The position numbers and the translations under genes are program-made. From assembly GCF_004342845.1 (NCBI RefSeq), contig NZ_SLXB01000018.1, positions 23,922 to 87,921 on the forward strand: a stretch of DNA of 64,000 nt, in the 5' to 3' direction. This document shows positions 1 to 8,684 of the stretch, piece by piece. Position 1 is the first letter of the stretch, and each line of letters opens with the position of its first letter. The notes under the pieces are model-generated. The model was not told the origin of the DNA and made no database searches. It saw nothing but the letters and a program-made list of their open reading frames with translations. The stretch comes from Prevotella heparinolytica (GTDB lineage Bacteria; Bacteroidota; Bacteroidia; Bacteroidales; Bacteroidaceae).

Positions 1-2
1 CT

Positions 3-875
3 TATTTTGTAACCAAGTTGCCGAAACATGAAATCGGTCAGTCGGCCGTGAATGCGTTGCGCAAGTATGGCGTGAAGACGGACTTCATTGCACGCGGCGG
101 CGACCGTGTGGGCATCTATTATCTTGAAACCGGAGCTTCCATGCGTCCCAGCAAGGTGATATACGACCGTGCCCACTCTGCCATTGCCGAAGCCGAGGCG
201 ACGGATTTTGATTTCGACGCCATCATGGAAGGCGCCGACTGGTTTCACTGGTCGGGCATCACACCCGCCATTTCCGACAAAGCAGCCGAACTGACCCGTT
301 TGGCTTGCGAAGCCGCCAAGCGCCACGGTGTCACGGTTTCTGTCGACCTCAATTTCCGCAAAAAACTCTGGACGAAAGAAAAGGCTCAATCCATCATGAG
401 ACCCCTGATGCGATATGTAGACGTTTGCATCGGTAATGAAGAAGATGCCGAACTCTGCCTCGGTTTCAAGCCCGATGCCGATGTAGAGGGTGGAAAGACG
501 GACGCCGAAGGCTATAAAGGCATCTTCAAGGCGATGGCCAAGGAGTTTGGTTTCAAGTATGTCATCTCCACCTTGCGTGAGTCGTTCTCGGCCACACACA
601 ACGGTTGGAAAGCAATGATATATAATGGCGAAGAATTTTATGAATCGAAACGGTATGATATCGACCCCATTATCGACCGTGTGGGCGGCGGCGACTCTTT
701 CTCCGGCGGAATCATCCACGGGCTGCTGACGAAGTCCAATCAGGGTGAGGCCCTCGAATTTGCTGTGGCCGCTTCGGCCTTGAAGCATACCATCAACGGA
801 GACTTCAACCTTGTTTCCGTAGAGGAGGTAGAGGCGTTGGCCGGTGGCGATGCAAGCGGGCGCGTACAGAGATAA
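3..875 (+). CDS. kdgK: 2-dehydro-3-deoxygluconokinase (PfkB family), 5' end outside window
   Basis: PfkB/ribokinase-family sugar kinase that phosphorylates 2-keto-3-deoxygluconate to KDPG in uronate catabolism. The reading frame is open to the window edge and the protein begins mid-domain, so the true start lies upstream; a TTG at 18 is internal and not the start. Visible family features are VDLNFRKKLW in the middle of the fold and the second PfkB signature RVGGGDSFSGG near the C-terminus, where the Asp is the catalytic base. The next gene is a KDPG aldolase, which supplies the following step and supports KDG kinase over other PfkB sugar kinases. The pair is probably the tail of an operon whose earlier genes are off the window. 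Confidence 0.9.
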   Translation, partial: YFVTKLPKHEIGQSAVNALRKYGVKTDFIARGGDRVGIYYLETGASMRPSKVIYDRAHSAIAEAEATDFDFDAIMEGADWFHWSGITPAISDKAAELTRLACEAAKRHGVTVSVDLNFRKKLWTKEKAQSIMRPLMRYVDVCIGNEEDAELCLGFKPDADVEGGKTDAEGYKGIFKAMAKEFGFKYVISTLRESFSATHNGWKAMIYNGEEFYESKRYDIDPIIDRVGGGDSFSGGIIHGLLTKSNQGEALEFAVAASALKHTINGDFNLVSVEEVEALAGGDASGRVQR

Positions 876-1023
876 AATGCCGGCAGTCAGACAGTTTGCT
901 GTTTGATTGCCGGGAAAATCGTCACTCGGAAATCAAGCACACAGTAAAAAGTTTGAAGAACGCATACCCCGAACATTTAAAATATAGAAAGTTGTAAATT
1001 CGTCAAATAGTAAATAAAGTAAG

Positions 1024-1692
1024 ATGGCAAAATTTGATAAAATAGCAGTGTTGAATAAAATCGACTCTACCGGAATGGTACCCGTTTTCTATCATAAAGA
1101 CGCGGAAGTTGCAAAGAAAGTGGTGAAGGCTTGCTACGATGGCGGCGTTCGTGCTTTCGAGTTCACCAATCGCGGCGATTTTGCTCACGAAGTCTTTGCA
1201 GAAGTTGTGAAGTTCGCGGCAAAAGAGTGTCCCGAAATGGCCATGGGGGTAGGTTCCATTGTCGATCCGGCAACGGCAGCCTTGTATTTGCAGTTAGGAG
1301 CATGCTTCGTTGTAGGCCCGTTGTTCAATCCGGAGATAGCCAAGGTTTGCAACCGTCGTCTGGTGGCCTACACTCCGGGATGTGGCAGCGTATCCGAAGT
1401 GGGTTTTGCTCAAGAAGCGGGCTGCGACCTTTGCAAGGTCTTTCCCGGCGATGTGCTCGGCGCCAAACTGGTGAAAGGTCTGCTGGCCCCGATGCCGTGG
1501 AGCAAACTGATGGTGACCGGCGGTGTAGAGCCCACACAGGAAAACCTCACTTCATGGGTGAAGGCCGGCGTGTTCTGTGTAGGTATGGGCTCTAAACTCT
1601 TCCCGAACGATAAGGTGGCTGCCGAAGACTGGGCCTACGTCACAGACAAATGCAAGGAAGCGTTGGGATATATTGCGGAAGCAAGAAAATAA
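1024..1692 (+). CDS. kdgA: KDPG aldolase (2-dehydro-3-deoxyphosphogluconate aldolase)
   Basis: Class I aldolase of 222 residues that cleaves KDPG to pyruvate and glyceraldehyde-3-phosphate. The TIM-barrel landmarks are visible: FEFTNRGD near residue 45 with the active-site Glu, [14 protein letters not shown], and the Schiff-base lysine in CKVFPGD (Lys138). Length matches the family. It lies about 150 bp after the KDG kinase, with no convincing promoter in the gap, so the two are probably co-transcribed and act in sequence. The hydroxyketoglutarate aldolase activity known in this family is possible, but the kinase neighbour favours KDPG. Confidence 0.93.
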   Translation: MAKFDKIAVLNKIDSTGMVPVFYHKDAEVAKKVVKACYDGGVRAFEFTNRGDFAHEVFAEVVKFAAKECPEMAMGVGSIVDPATAALYLQLGACFVVGPLFNPEIAKVCNRRLVAYTPGCGSVSEVGFAQEAGCDLCKVFPGDVLGAKLVKGLLAPMPWSKLMVTGGVEPTQENLTSWVKAGVFCVGMGSKLFPNDKVAAEDWAYVTDKCKEALGYIAEARK

Positions 1693-1758
1693 TCCGGAGA
1701 TGCGAAATCTTCGGGATTAGATGAGAAATCATTTTGTTTAAAGGTGTTTAAAGGAGAC

Positions 1759-1802
1759 AACCATCGAGGTGCTTCGGCATTGCGGTGGTTCGTCTTTTTT
1801 TT
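1759..1802 (+). terminator. strong intrinsic terminator after kdgA
   Basis: AACCATCG pairs with CGGTGGTT (8 bp including one G-U), enclosing a second stem closed by a TTCG tetraloop, and is followed by an eight-T run ending at 1802. This is the best terminator in the window and closes the kdgK-kdgA unit. A weaker hairpin sits directly on the kdgA stop codon (1691-1717). Confidence 0.85.
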
Positions 1803-1910
1803 GGGGGGTGAGAGGAAGTATTATTCAAGCCGGAAATGTTTATAAGTGTAAACCGTACTCCTCATGCGTAAAACAATGTTATAAAAAGGGCGGAAAATAC
1901 ACTTGTTGTT

Positions 1911-1939
1911 TTTGCACACGAAAAATAATCTTACTTTTG
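1911..1939 (+). promoter_or_regulatory. candidate promoter of the glycan locus (distal)
   Basis: TTTG at 1911-1914 and TACTTTTG at 1932-1939 fit the Bacteroides -33/-7 pattern, with a 17-bp spacer that is slightly short. Transcription from here would give a leader of about 500 nt before the first glycosyltransferase. Confidence 0.45.
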
Positions 1940-2070
1940 CAATGCGGTTGAGAAACTGTATTTGGATTTGAAGAAAAAGCCTGTTGAGGTTTCATTCGGC
2001 ATTCAATGCTCCAAAGAGGGGTGCTGATAAGAAAAAATGGATAGGCTTTTTAGAATAAGATAAGTTTTTG

Positions 2071-2213
2071 TAATAGGTAAAAAGATTTGTAGATATTTTC
2101 CTTTCATAAGGAATGTTTTTAAGTTTGTGACAAACGAGTTTTGGTTTTGTAATAGGTTGATTAGTTAAGGTAAAAAGATAGTGACTTTTGTTTTTTTAAT
2201 AGGTTGATTAGTT
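2071..2213 (+). repeat. leader direct repeats TAATAGGTTGATTAGTT
   Basis: A 17-bp sequence occurs at 2150-2166 and again at 2197-2213, 47 bp apart, and its first eight bases occur a third time at 2071-2078. Each copy follows a T-rich stretch and lies near the phrase GGTAAAAAGAT. The repeats sit in the 5' leader of the glycosyltransferase operon. I do not recognise them. No gene is visible between 1803 and 2461. Confidence 0.5.
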
Positions 2214-2273
2214 TGTTTTTTAGGTAGAAAGAAAGATTGATTTTAGGTAACAATTTTTTTGATGCAATTAAAA

Positions 2274-2298
2274 AAGAAAAGCCTTTAAGGCTTTTCTT
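2274..2298 (+). terminator. hairpin in the leader, possible internal terminator
   Basis: AAGAAAAGCC and GGCTTTTCTT form a perfect 10-bp stem with a 5-nt loop. On the plus strand the descending arm is T-rich but no long T run follows; on the minus strand a better T run follows, although no leftward gene reads in. Its place between two promoters suggests leader termination or processing. Confidence 0.45.
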
Positions 2299-2366
2299 AC
2301 AGTGGCGAGGGATTCGTGAGAATTTTCTCGTTTTTTTTATTATATAGATGAAGTTTTTTTTGATTG

Positions 2367-2401
2367 TTTGAGTAGTATTTACGTTCTTTTCCCTATATTT
2401 G
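2367..2401 (+). promoter_or_regulatory. candidate proximal promoter of the glycan locus
   Basis: TTTG (2367-2370) and TATATTTG (2394-2401) match the Bacteroides consensus, with a 23-bp spacer. A start near 2408 would give a leader of about 55 nt before the TTG start at 2462. Confidence 0.6.
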
Positions 2402-2461
2402 TTTCTTGATATATGGGCAAGGAGCCTTAATCTCCTCTAAAAAGTTTAACTGGTATATAAA

Positions 2462-3634
2462 TTGACTTACATTCTGCATACAATAGATTGGCTTCTATAC
2501 ATAGTTTTTGGAATAAACATATTGTATTTATTAGTCTACAGCGTGGCTTCTTGCCGTCGCCCCCTTCCTTTATCTTCCAAAGCATCGCTACGGAAACGTT
2601 TTGCCATCCTCATTCCCGCTTATCGCGAAGACGCTGTGATACACGATTGTGTTCATTCCTGCCTGGAGCAAGACTATCCCCTTGAGAGTTACGATATCGT
2701 GGTTATTTCCGACCGCATGCAGCCCGAAACCAATGCCTCTCTCGCTTCGATGCCCATTCGTTTGGTTGAAGTCGATTTCGAGCATAGCACCAAGTCCAAG
2801 GCCTTGAATGCCGGTATGGCTGCCATTGGCAATGAATATGACATTGCCCTTGTGCTCGATGCCGACAATGTAATCCCTTACAACTATTTGAGCGACATCA
2901 ACGATTTTTTCGCCCAACCGGGTGTGGAAGTGGTGCAGACCCACCGTGTCGCCAAGAACTTGAATAGCGACATGGCTTTTTTGGATGCTATCAGTGAAGA
3001 GATAAATAACTCCATCTTCCGTCTCGGACACGTCAATTTGGGGCTCTCTGCTGCTCTGATAGGGTCGGGCATGGCTTTCCGTTACGACTTATTTTGCGAC
3101 ACCATGACCCGAATTAAGGCGGTGGGTGGCTTTGACCGTGAACTGGAGCTGACTTTGCTCTATGGTGGCAAGCGTTTTCACTATTTGCCCGATACGTTTG
3201 TGTTCGACGAAAAGATTCAGAACGTTGACGACTTTTCTCGCCAGCGTCGCCGTTGGCTTTCGGCCCAATGGTATTATTGTCGGAAATTTTCCGGTCATCT
3301 GGGCAGGGCCATCATCGACCGTAACTGGGACTTTTGCGATAAATTCTTCCAACAGCTTTCCATCCCCCGCTTATTGTTGTTGGGCTTCACATTTCTTTTG
3401 TCCCTACTTGTCACTTTTTTCTGCTGGCAATGGGGGATGAAGTGGTGGCTGCTGTTGACGTTGCTGTTTGTGGCATTGATGCTGGCCGTTCCCCGCAGGC
3501 TGTGTACCAGTCGTTTGGCCATGGCTCTTCAGAAACTACCCCACACCTTTTGGTTGATGGCGGGCAATCTCTTCAAACTACGTGGGGCCAACAAAAATTT
3601 TATCCATACCAAGCATGGCATGACGGGGAAATAG
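2462..3634 (+). CDS. membrane glycosyltransferase family 2
   Basis: Inner-membrane GT2 of 390 residues. There is one N-terminal membrane helix (about 8-30), then the GT-A domain from FAILIPAYRED (47-57), a DADN metal/nucleotide motif at 133-136, the QRRRW motif at 261-265 typical of processive or polyprenyl-type GT2 enzymes, and two hydrophobic stretches at about 300-345. The start is inferred: the frame is closed at 2447 and the only standard start before the helix is TTG at 2462. First gene of the rightward glycan operon. A divergent paralogue lies at 24281-25507, sharing the SEEINN and SSALIGS-type segments. The donor sugar cannot be told from sequence. Confidence 0.85.
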   Translation: MTYILHTIDWLLYIVFGINILYLLVYSVASCRRPLPLSSKASLRKRFAILIPAYREDAVIHDCVHSCLEQDYPLESYDIVVISDRMQPETNASLASMPIRLVEVDFEHSTKSKALNAGMAAIGNEYDIALVLDADNVIPYNYLSDINDFFAQPGVEVVQTHRVAKNLNSDMAFLDAISEEINNSIFRLGHVNLGLSAALIGSGMAFRYDLFCDTMTRIKAVGGFDRELELTLLYGGKRFHYLPDTFVFDEKIQNVDDFSRQRRRWLSAQWYYCRKFSGHLGRAIIDRNWDFCDKFFQQLSIPRLLLLGFTFLLSLLVTFFCWQWGMKWWLLLTLLFVALMLAVPRRLCTSRLAMALQKLPHTFWLMAGNLFKLRGANKNFIHTKHGMTGK

Positions 3635-3659
3635 AGACCGAATTTGTATATTGAGAATC

Positions 3660-5570
3660 ATGATATACGGAAAAATTACTTTAGAAAATTGGCGTACAGC
3701 CCTCGTAGAGGGCGAAGAGCCGGAATCTTCCTTTGAGAGTTATAATCTGAAAGTTTACTTCTATGGCACGCTGCTTAACCGGGATATGCTTCAGGCAACC
3801 CCCGACGATACCAATGCCAAGCTTGCCGCCGATGTCTTTTTGCGCGATCCAATATCGGGTTTTTCTCTTTTAGACGGTTCGTTTACCATCGTCTACTACT
3901 CCGAAAACGAATGCGGAGTGGTGCGCGACCGTCATGGCACACATTATCCTATATATTGTATGGGTAATGGAGACTTTTCCTCTTCCTGGCAGGATTTGAA
4001 AAAGCGTTGGAGGGAGAAAACCAAAGAATACTTATGCTATGATGAATCGGCCTTGATTGGTTTTCTTCAGCGGGGCATTTTGAGATATGGAGAAAGCTGT
4101 TGGCATAGAATGTTCTCTTTGCCTGCCGGCCAGAAAGTCTGCGTGATGACAGAGGTCGGACTTATAAGGTCTATTATAATACCGGTTAAAATCGAAGGGG
4201 TCAAAAGCTCTCCTCTTCCCACTTTGGAGAAGCTGAAGAAAAGCTTCCCTAATCTGTATAAAGACACGAAAGAAAAGATCGGCCGGCTGATGGCGAAGCC
4301 TGTCTCTCCCGATACTTACGTCATTCCGGATATGGATTCGGATTTGGAATCCTTCTCCAGACGCTATGGCGAATTGCATGCAAAGGCCATCAAGCGCCGC
4401 ATCGGAGACAGTCGCCGGGTGGGCGTCCTTTTAAGCGGGGGTTACGATTCGGGAGCCAACCTTGCCGCCCTGCGCAGTATTTACGACGGGCAGATAGACT
4501 CCTATTCGGTAGGCTTCAAAGGCGACACGTTGACGGAGTTGCCCATGGCCCGCCTGATGTCCGAAACCTTTGGCACCCGCCATCACGAGTACGAGATTGA
4601 CGGCACGGAAATCACCGCCTTGCCCGATATTGTCCGTTTCTTGGGCGAGCCTTTTGTTGAAGGCGGGCTGATGGTGAACTATTGCGCCATGCGCATGATA
4701 GGCGATGACAAGCCCGACGTCGTTCTGGGTGGCGATGGCAACGACCAATATTTCGGCACTTCGGGTCGCGAAGTGGCGCTGCACTATCTTGCCGCACGTG
4801 CAGGCATGCTTCCATTGATGAAAGGAATAGCGCGTTTGCTCGACCGTGAATTATTCGATACGGGAGGCAAGCTTTCGCGCATCCGTTTCCACTTGGACAA
4901 GATAGTGCATGTGTTGGAGGGCGAGCGTTTCGGCTTTTCCAATTCGGCATTGCGTGCTTTTATGCAATGTCCCGCAGATTTTCATCCGGCAGTACCTCCC
5001 CGATCGGACATCCACAGTTTCAGGCATCTGTACACGCAACATGCCAGAATCTCCGATTTGGAGATTGACATCAACCGCATCATCCTCTTCAAGGCTTCCC
5101 GCATGGCCCGTATGTTCAATAATAACCTGACGTTTCCTTTTATGGACTTGGAACTTTACCGTTTCTTGCAAGAGTTGCCGGTAGGGTTGAAGTGTAAGGG
5201 CGACAGTGTGTTGGATATTGCGCGAGGGCGTTGCACGTCTAAGTTTCTGCTGAAGCATCACTACAAACCCTTGTTGCCCGAAGCCATCACTTCGCGCAAG
5301 AAGCAAGGTGGTTTTGCTCCCATGCCTTTGTTCTTCCGCAACGATGCGCTGCGTGCCCGTTTCAAGGAGTTCATCCTATCTTCCGGCATATACTGCGAAT
5401 ACCTTCGTCAAGACACCGTGGAGAAGTTCCTTACAGGCTACGACCGCGAGGCCGGACAGGAAAACAGTTGGTTCTGGCATCGTCAAAACAAGGCATTGCA
5501 ATATTTCAATCTGCTGACGCTTGTCACGTGGTGGGAAGAGTTTATAGAAAAGAAAGAGGTGAAATTATGA
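3660..5570 (+). CDS. asparagine synthase-like protein without the glutaminase Cys
   Basis: AsnB-like protein of about 636 residues. The N-terminal third resembles the glutaminase fold (DRHGTHYPIYC), but the protein starts MIYGK, so the Cys2 nucleophile of true glutamine-dependent asparagine synthetases is missing. The synthetase half keeps the ATP-pyrophosphatase loop SGGYDS at 259-264, plus GGDGNDQYF and the C-terminal FPFMD region. I place the start at ATG 3660 rather than TTG 3651. Relatives in polysaccharide loci are thought to amidate sugar carboxylates or act on other acids; that is inference here. The gene ends in an ATGA overlap with the next glycosyltransferase, so the two are translationally coupled. 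Confidence 0.8.
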   Translation: MIYGKITLENWRTALVEGEEPESSFESYNLKVYFYGTLLNRDMLQATPDDTNAKLAADVFLRDPISGFSLLDGSFTIVYYSENECGVVRDRHGTHYPIYCMGNGDFSSSWQDLKKRWREKTKEYLCYDESALIGFLQRGILRYGESCWHRMFSLPAGQKVCVMTEVGLIRSIIIPVKIEGVKSSPLPTLEKLKKSFPNLYKDTKEKIGRLMAKPVSPDTYVIPDMDSDLESFSRRYGELHAKAIKRRIGDSRRVGVLLSGGYDSGANLAALRSIYDGQIDSYSVGFKGDTLTELPMARLMSETFGTRHHEYEIDGTEITALPDIVRFLGEPFVEGGLMVNYCAMRMIGDDKPDVVLGGDGNDQYFGTSGREVALHYLAARAGMLPLMKGIARLLDRELFDTGGKLSRIRFHLDKIVHVLEGERFGFSNSALRAFMQCPADFHPAVPPRSDIHSFRHLYTQHARISDLEIDINRIILFKASRMARMFNNNLTFPFMDLELYRFLQELPVGLKCKGDSVLDIARGRCTSKFLLKHHYKPLLPEAITSRKKQGGFAPMPLFFRNDALRARFKEFILSSGIYCEYLRQDTVEKFLTGYDREAGQENSWFWHRQNKALQYFNLLTLVTWWEEFIEKKEVKL

Positions 5571-6604
5571 AAGTATCTGTCATCATTCCCGTTTACAATG
5601 TTTCCAAATACATAGAACGTTGTTTGCTCTCCGTCTTGAACCAAACCTGGCAGGATTTGGAGGTGATTCTGGTGAATGATTGCACGCCCGATGACTCGAT
5701 GGAGGTTATTGCGAACGTATTGTCGGAGCATATTCGGAGTTGGGTAGTTAAAATCGTTGTTCACGAAAAGAATAGAGGGATAGCCGGTGCGCGTAATTCC
5801 GGTATCCGGTATGCGACGGGAGATTATTTATATTTCTTGGATAGTGATGATTACCTTACTCCACAAGGCATAGAGCAGATGGCCTCTGTTGCCTTGCAAT
5901 ATAATGTGGATGTAGTTGCAGCTGAGTATGAGTTGGTGGGTAATGCACACGTTGTTACTTCCGAACTGAGATTCTCAGGATTTTTGGAAAATAATGAGAA
6001 AGTTATTCGTTCGTATGCCAAAGACCAATGGGCGGTGATGCCTTGGAATAAATTGGTGCGGCATGAGCTGATAAAGAAAGAGCTGTTGTTTTTTGAGGAA
6101 ACGATTGTGCATGAAGACGATTTGTGGTCCTTCAAATTGGCTTGTTGTGCCCAAAGTGCCTACGGACTGCCTGAAAAGACCTATTATTATGTGCTTCACG
6201 CAAACTCTTTCATGGGAAAAACCTCCCCCAAAAAATTGCAGAGCCGGGTGCGTATCATAGAAATGGTTTACGATTACATCACCTCTTCCGAGCGATTGAG
6301 AAACGCTCCCTATATTTATTTCTTTTATGAGACGATGAAAGCTCGTTATTTTGACGTGATTATGTATAATTCAAGTGATTATGCTTTTTGGCGTCATGCT
6401 TATCAAGTGATTCGGCAAAAAAAATATATTTCTGCTTTCAAGGCCTTGTTCACGATGCATGTCTCTTTGAAAATGGCTTTGCGCAATTTGCATTATCTTT
6501 TTCCCGTGAAGGCCGGCTATTGGTATTATGCCGCTTTTGTGAAGTTTTCATATTATTTATTGGTTCTTCCGGTCAAAATTAAACAACTGTTTTTTATAAA
6601 GTGA
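5567..6604 (+). CDS. glycosyltransferase family 2
   Basis: Cytoplasmic or membrane-associated GT2 of 345 residues that should transfer one sugar onto a lipid-linked repeat unit. The N-terminal VSVIIPVYNVSKYIERCL, the NDCTPDDS segment and the metal-binding DSDD at 92-95 are typical. The start is ATG 5567, overlapping the previous stop as ATGA; the longer open frame upstream is only read-through inside the preceding gene. The C-terminal ~60 residues are hydrophobic and basic, consistent with membrane attachment. It sits in a run of adjacent sugar-transfer genes. Substrate unknown. Confidence 0.88.
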   Translation: MKVSVIIPVYNVSKYIERCLLSVLNQTWQDLEVILVNDCTPDDSMEVIANVLSEHIRSWVVKIVVHEKNRGIAGARNSGIRYATGDYLYFLDSDDYLTPQGIEQMASVALQYNVDVVAAEYELVGNAHVVTSELRFSGFLENNEKVIRSYAKDQWAVMPWNKLVRHELIKKELLFFEETIVHEDDLWSFKLACCAQSAYGLPEKTYYYVLHANSFMGKTSPKKLQSRVRIIEMVYDYITSSERLRNAPYIYFFYETMKARYFDVIMYNSSDYAFWRHAYQVIRQKKYISAFKALFTMHVSLKMALRNLHYLFPVKAGYWYYAAFVKFSYYLLVLPVKIKQLFFIK

Positions 6605-6608
6605 GCCT

Positions 6609-7442
6609 ATGGATAAGAAAGTAAAAATTTTGGTTTGTGCCCATAAAGAAGTGGATTTGCCGCCACATCCGTATTTTTTCCCCATTCATGGGGGGGCGGC
6701 ATTGTCATCAGTGGATTTGCCGTATATTCGCGATGATACGGGTGATAATATATCAGACAAGAATAAGAACTATTGCGAGTTGACGGCGCATTATTGGTTC
6801 TGGAAAAATAGCAAGTCCGATATTGTCGGATTAAATCATTATAGGAGATTCTTTGATTTTGGGTATATGAATGCTTTGTTCCTGCCTGAAAGGAAGTTTA
6901 TGGAAATCAATGAGTTCTTGAACCAGCCCTATCGTTTCCCTGACAATTTGACTTCTTTGTTGGATAAATATGACATCATCCTTCCTCCAAAGCGCAACTG
7001 GCCGTACAAGATTGTGACCCAATATGCCATCTTTCATATCATCAATGATATGAATATCCTACGAGATGTGATGCGCGATGTGCATCCCGATTATTTATCG
7101 GCTTTTGATAGTTTGCTATACCATCAGAATGCCTATTCTCAATTCAATATGTTTATCACCAAGTGGGAAGTGTTCGACGCGTATTCCAAGTGGTTGTTCG
7201 AACTTCTGTTTGAAGTGGAAAAGCGCGTCAAGCTCTCTTCTTACGTGGATCAGGCGCGTGTTTTCGGTTACATGTCGGAACGGCTGTTGAATGTTTATGT
7301 GATGAAAAATGGATTGAAAGCACTTCATGTGCCCGTGGTGACGGCTGTTACCGAAAGCGAGATGGGCGAAAGAATCACAGGACTCCGATACCGCTTGCGA
7401 TATGTAAAAAACTATCTTATTTTTAAATTGTTTAAGATATAA
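6609..7442 (+). CDS. DUF4422 domain protein, putative glycosyltransferase
   Basis: A 277-residue protein matching the DUF4422 family seen in capsule and exopolysaccharide clusters and regarded as a likely glycosyltransferase. Visible family features are the N-terminal KILVCAHKEVDLPP, an ELTAHYWFWKN segment, VGLNHYRRFFDFG, and a C-terminal CPS-like ARVFGYMSERLL. It begins 4 bp after the preceding GT2 stop and ends 7 bp before the next GT2, so it belongs to the same transcription unit. No membrane segment is evident. Function by family and context only. Confidence 0.85.
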   Translation: MDKKVKILVCAHKEVDLPPHPYFFPIHGGAALSSVDLPYIRDDTGDNISDKNKNYCELTAHYWFWKNSKSDIVGLNHYRRFFDFGYMNALFLPERKFMEINEFLNQPYRFPDNLTSLLDKYDIILPPKRNWPYKIVTQYAIFHIINDMNILRDVMRDVHPDYLSAFDSLLYHQNAYSQFNMFITKWEVFDAYSKWLFELLFEVEKRVKLSSYVDQARVFGYMSERLLNVYVMKNGLKALHVPVVTAVTESEMGERITGLRYRLRYVKNYLIFKLFKI

Positions 7443-7449
7443 AGTAACC

Positions 7450-8463
7450 ATGGAAAACACAGCCCCTATCATTTCGGTCATTGTTCCGGTTTACAAGGTA
7501 GAGAAATATCTCGGAAAATGCTTGGAAAGTATCTTGGACCAGTCATTCGAGGACATTGAGGTCTTGTTAATAGACGATGGGAGTCCGGACAGTAGTGGTG
7601 TGTTGTGCGATCATTTTTCTTTGATAGACTCTCGCGTCAAGGTGTTCCATAAAGAAAACGGAGGTGTGGGTAGCGCACGTAATTATGGCATAGAGCGGGC
7701 TTTGGGCAAATACTTGGCATTTATCGATTCGGACGATTGGATAGAGCCTGATATGCTGGAGACACTGTACACGCAGCAGTTGCGCTACAATGCGGAACTT
7801 TCCGTTTGTGGGATGCAAAAAGACGATGAGGAGGGAAATGTGTTGTTTCGCATAGACAACGATGTGACCTATCTTGAAAATCAGCATTATGCCATCCTTA
7901 CTTTGTTCAATCAAGATAAGTATTATAAGTATCAGGGGTGGGTGTATAATAAGTTATATTTAAAGGAATTGGTGAATAAGTATCATATTCGTTTTCACGA
8001 AGAGATTGCTTATAGCGAAGACCGCCTGTTTAATTTCGATTATTTAAAGCATGTTGTTTCCGCCGTATTTTCCACACAACCCAAATATCATTATTTGATT
8101 AGAGCAAACAGTGCCATGACATCTTCTAATGCCGGGAAAGTATACGAGGATAAATTTTCCAGCTTTATTCCTGCTTTCGAAGAGATGTTTCAATACAGTT
8201 GTGTCAATTACCCGTCCGAAATACAGCGTGCCGTAGCTTCAAATTATACGTTGGATGTAGTGAATCTCTATCTGAAATACAGAAAAGAGATGAGGGATAT
8301 GGAAATAGGGTGCCGGATAAGACAGATTGTGATGCGAATGCTTCCTTCTATGTCCAGTAGTGAAAGAATTATATATAGGATTTTCCTTGTCCATCCGCTA
8401 CTATATTATTGGTTTATCAAGCTCAGATATTATGGATCTTTACTAAAAACGTTTATTAAATGA
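7450..8463 (+). CDS. glycosyltransferase family 2
   Basis: GT2 of 337 residues. ISVIVPVYKVEKYLGKCL opens the nucleotide-binding fold, LLIDDGSPDSS follows, and the DSDD metal motif is at 93-96. The C-terminal region contains a short hydrophobic segment (YRIFLVHPLLYYWF) that may hold the enzyme at the membrane. The final codons AAATGA overlap the ATG of the glf relic that follows (ATGA), showing that an intact glf was once translationally coupled here. Sugar specificity cannot be read from the sequence. Confidence 0.88.
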   Translation: MENTAPIISVIVPVYKVEKYLGKCLESILDQSFEDIEVLLIDDGSPDSSGVLCDHFSLIDSRVKVFHKENGGVGSARNYGIERALGKYLAFIDSDDWIEPDMLETLYTQQLRYNAELSVCGMQKDDEEGNVLFRIDNDVTYLENQHYAILTLFNQDKYYKYQGWVYNKLYLKELVNKYHIRFHEEIAYSEDRLFNFDYLKHVVSAVFSTQPKYHYLIRANSAMTSSNAGKVYEDKFSSFIPAFEEMFQYSCVNYPSEIQRAVASNYTLDVVNLYLKYRKEMRDMEIGCRIRQIVMRMLPSMSSSERIIYRIFLVHPLLYYWFIKLRYYGSLLKTFIK

Positions 8464-8684
8464 GAAAGTCTGATTATCTCATTCTCGGTGGTGGCTTGTA
8501 CGGAGCTTTGTTTGTCCATAAAACCGCATAAAGAGGGAAAAGCCAGGTAACAGACAAGTGTCCGTATTTGGGTGGAAACATTTATTGAGAAAACGTGGAA
8601 AGCATCCATGTGCATAAATATGGAGTGCATATGGTAAACTATAAGACTTTTTCCTTGAATAACAGAGATAATAACAGTGGGCTT
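8460..8684 (+). pseudogene. glf: UDP-galactopyranose mutase relic (frameshifted, internally deleted)
   Basis: An ATG overlapping the previous stop opens a 23-codon frame with the flavin-binding start of Glf (DYLILGGGLYGALF). After a shift, VTDKCPYLGGNIY then a stop, and in the same frame ENVESIHVHKYGVHM, continue the well-known Glf N-terminus (family: GGNIYTENVEGIxVHKYGAH). So roughly the first 65 residues survive with at least one frameshift and one stop; the rest is gone, and the next gene's upstream sequence joins within a few codons. The short frame in front of the downstream GT4 start is this relic, not part of that protein. Intact Glf would make UDP-galactofuranose. Confidence 0.8.
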
